Shown piece by piece: positions 6,752-6,955 of a stretch of DNA of 6,955 nucleotides (position 1 is the stretch's first letter; the number at the start of each line of letters is the position of its first letter). The position numbers and the translations under genes were made by a program. Origin of the DNA: Phoenicibacter sp963588595. Lineage in GTDB: Bacteria > Actinomycetota > Coriobacteriia > Coriobacteriales > Eggerthellaceae. The stretch is taken from the NCBI GenBank assembly GCA_963588595.1, contig CAVAIA010000070.1, forward strand, positions 1 to 6,955. The letters are read 5' to 3'. The notes below the pieces were generated by a model. The model saw only the letters and a list, made by a program, of their open reading frames with translations, did not search any database and was not told the origin of the DNA.

Positions 6752-6841
6752 ATGCGTTCCTTAAAAAGAAGTCAAAGCGAAGTTGAACAACTTGTGTCCA
6801 AATTAATGGATACGCACATTGACATATTGGGGACGACTTAA
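6752..6841 (+). CDS. Possible 29-residue peptide within the orphan RNA unit
   Basis: ATG at 6752 opens 29 codons to TAA at 6839-6841: a basic start (MRSLKRSQ) and an amphipathic, helix-like body (SEVEQLVSKLMDTHIDILG). An in-frame TAA at 6746-6748 rules out a longer form. The AAGGA at 6747-6751 touches the ATG, far too close for a normal ribosome site, and the start codon lies in the 6746-6763 hairpin. A chance frame is quite possible; I do not recognise the peptide. Confidence 0.18.
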   Translation: MRSLKRSQSEVEQLVSKLMDTHIDILGTT

Positions 6842-6900
6842 ACCCCTCTTTTGCAGAAATTTAATCCCTCTTGAAATTTCTCTAACTTCACTCTCCCCAA
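6838..6900 (-). CDS. Possible 20-residue peptide antisense to the orphan RNA unit
   Basis: On the minus strand AAAGGAGGT (6915-6907) is a near-perfect Shine-Dalgarno site, 7 bases before a TTG start at 6900. This opens 20 codons (an internal GTG could start a 17-codon form) to TAA at 6840-6838. The peptide is basic with one Cys and unrecognised. No promoter is visible because it would lie beyond 6955. The ideal RBS is the only argument; the same bases read as a C-rich element on the other strand. Confidence 0.2.
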   Translation of the reverse strand: MGRVKLEKFQEGLNFCKRGV

Positions 6901-6922
6901 TATGTTACCTCCTTTACTAATT

Positions 6923-6954
6923 ACGACATCACTTAAATAGTTAGGTGATGTCGT
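6923..6954 (+). terminator. Intrinsic terminator-like hairpin at the end of the orphan RNA unit
   Basis: ACGACATCACTTAA (6923-6936) pairs with TTAGGTGATGTCGT (6941-6954): 14 pairs including one G-U, closed by a 4-base loop (ATAG). The last visible base is T, so any T-tract lies past the window edge. Read leftward it is followed by AATTAGT, which is no T-tract, so it should act in the plus direction if at all. It could instead be an attenuator for a gene beyond the window. Confidence 0.65.
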
Positions 6955-6955
6955 T

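Larger units (their letters stand above)
6701..6955 (+). ncRNA. Candidate structured small RNA of unknown class (3' end at or just past the window edge)
   Basis: A strong promoter, no long reading frame, dense self-complementarity and a terminator-like end define a transcript of about 255 bases. Visible stems are: TAAGGAA/TTCCTTA with a TGCG loop (6746-6763); GTGTCCA/TGGATAC with one G-U pair (6794-6813); a 12-bp perfect stem ACATATTGGGGA/TCCCCAATATGT (6822-6833 with 6894-6905), extendable by two outer pairs; and inside it AGAAATTT/AAATTTCT (6855-6862 with 6874-6881) with an 11-base loop holding TCCCTCTT. TGTTCAA (6703-6709) can also pair with TTGAACA (6783-6789). C-rich segments at 6843-6850, 6865-6872 and 6907-6915 resemble anti-Shine-Dalgarno sequences. 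I see none of the hallmark sequences of tmRNA, RNase P RNA, SRP RNA or common riboswitches. 6S RNA, or a leader of a gene beyond 6955, cannot be excluded. Confidence 0.5.

Noticed and set aside
6701..6820. Resemblance to a Cas9 tracrRNA (TATGCTGTT followed by an AAGTAAGG nexus-like hairpin)
   Set aside because: There is no CRISPR repeat or cas gene in the window, no anti-repeat can be tested, and the resemblance covers only short common strings. A CRISPR array or cas9 beyond 6955 would reopen it.
6818..6846. TTGACA at 6819-6824 as a second promoter
   Set aside because: No acceptable -10 follows at 15-19 bases, and the hexamer forms part of the 12-bp closing stem.
6701..6955. tmRNA, RNase P RNA, SRP RNA or T-box leader
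   Set aside because: None of their diagnostic conserved sequences is visible on either strand.

Overview
The window is AT-rich DNA with standard-code genes and clear Shine-Dalgarno sites (AAAGGA, GGGAG), a lipobox signal peptide and an extracellular clostripain-family peptidase. This points to a low-GC, monoderm, anaerobe-like bacterium. The N-terminal repeat architecture of the lipoprotein and the style of the peptidase remind me of Coriobacteriia, but a Bacillota host is equally possible, and nothing here fixes the taxonomy.

Layout. Positions 1-539 (minus) hold the N-terminal 179 codons of an ABC-2-type ATPase, cut by the window edge. Positions 540-720 are a divergent intergenic region with a TATAAT promoter element and a strong RBS for the rightward genes. 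Positions 721-3081 (plus) encode a 786-residue secreted lipoprotein: a beta-rich, repeat-like N-terminal half and a helical C-terminal half. Positions 3094-4932 (plus), only 12 bases downstream, encode a 612-residue peptidase of the clostripain (C11) family with an intact His/Cys dyad. The two look like an operon, and I infer that they act together outside the cell. Positions 4938-6356 (minus) encode a sodium:amino-acid symporter of the AGCS family, convergent with the peptidase gene and separated by 5 bases.

Positions 6357-6955 contain no long gene but are not empty. Three copies of TTAAGTCTGGCAC lie about 60 bases apart upstream of the symporter gene. Then come an A/T-tract UP-like element, a near-consensus promoter (TTGACA, 16 bases, TAATAT), about 220 bases rich in self-complementary segments, and a 14-bp terminator-like hairpin at the window's end. 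I read this last unit as a candidate structured small RNA, with or without a tiny peptide, and could not match it to any known RNA class.

The two most unusual signals are this orphan RNA unit, which carries several C-rich anti-Shine-Dalgarno-like segments, and a perfect 13-bp terminator-like hairpin embedded in the signal-peptide codons of the peptidase gene. The latter could make peptidase expression depend on translation.
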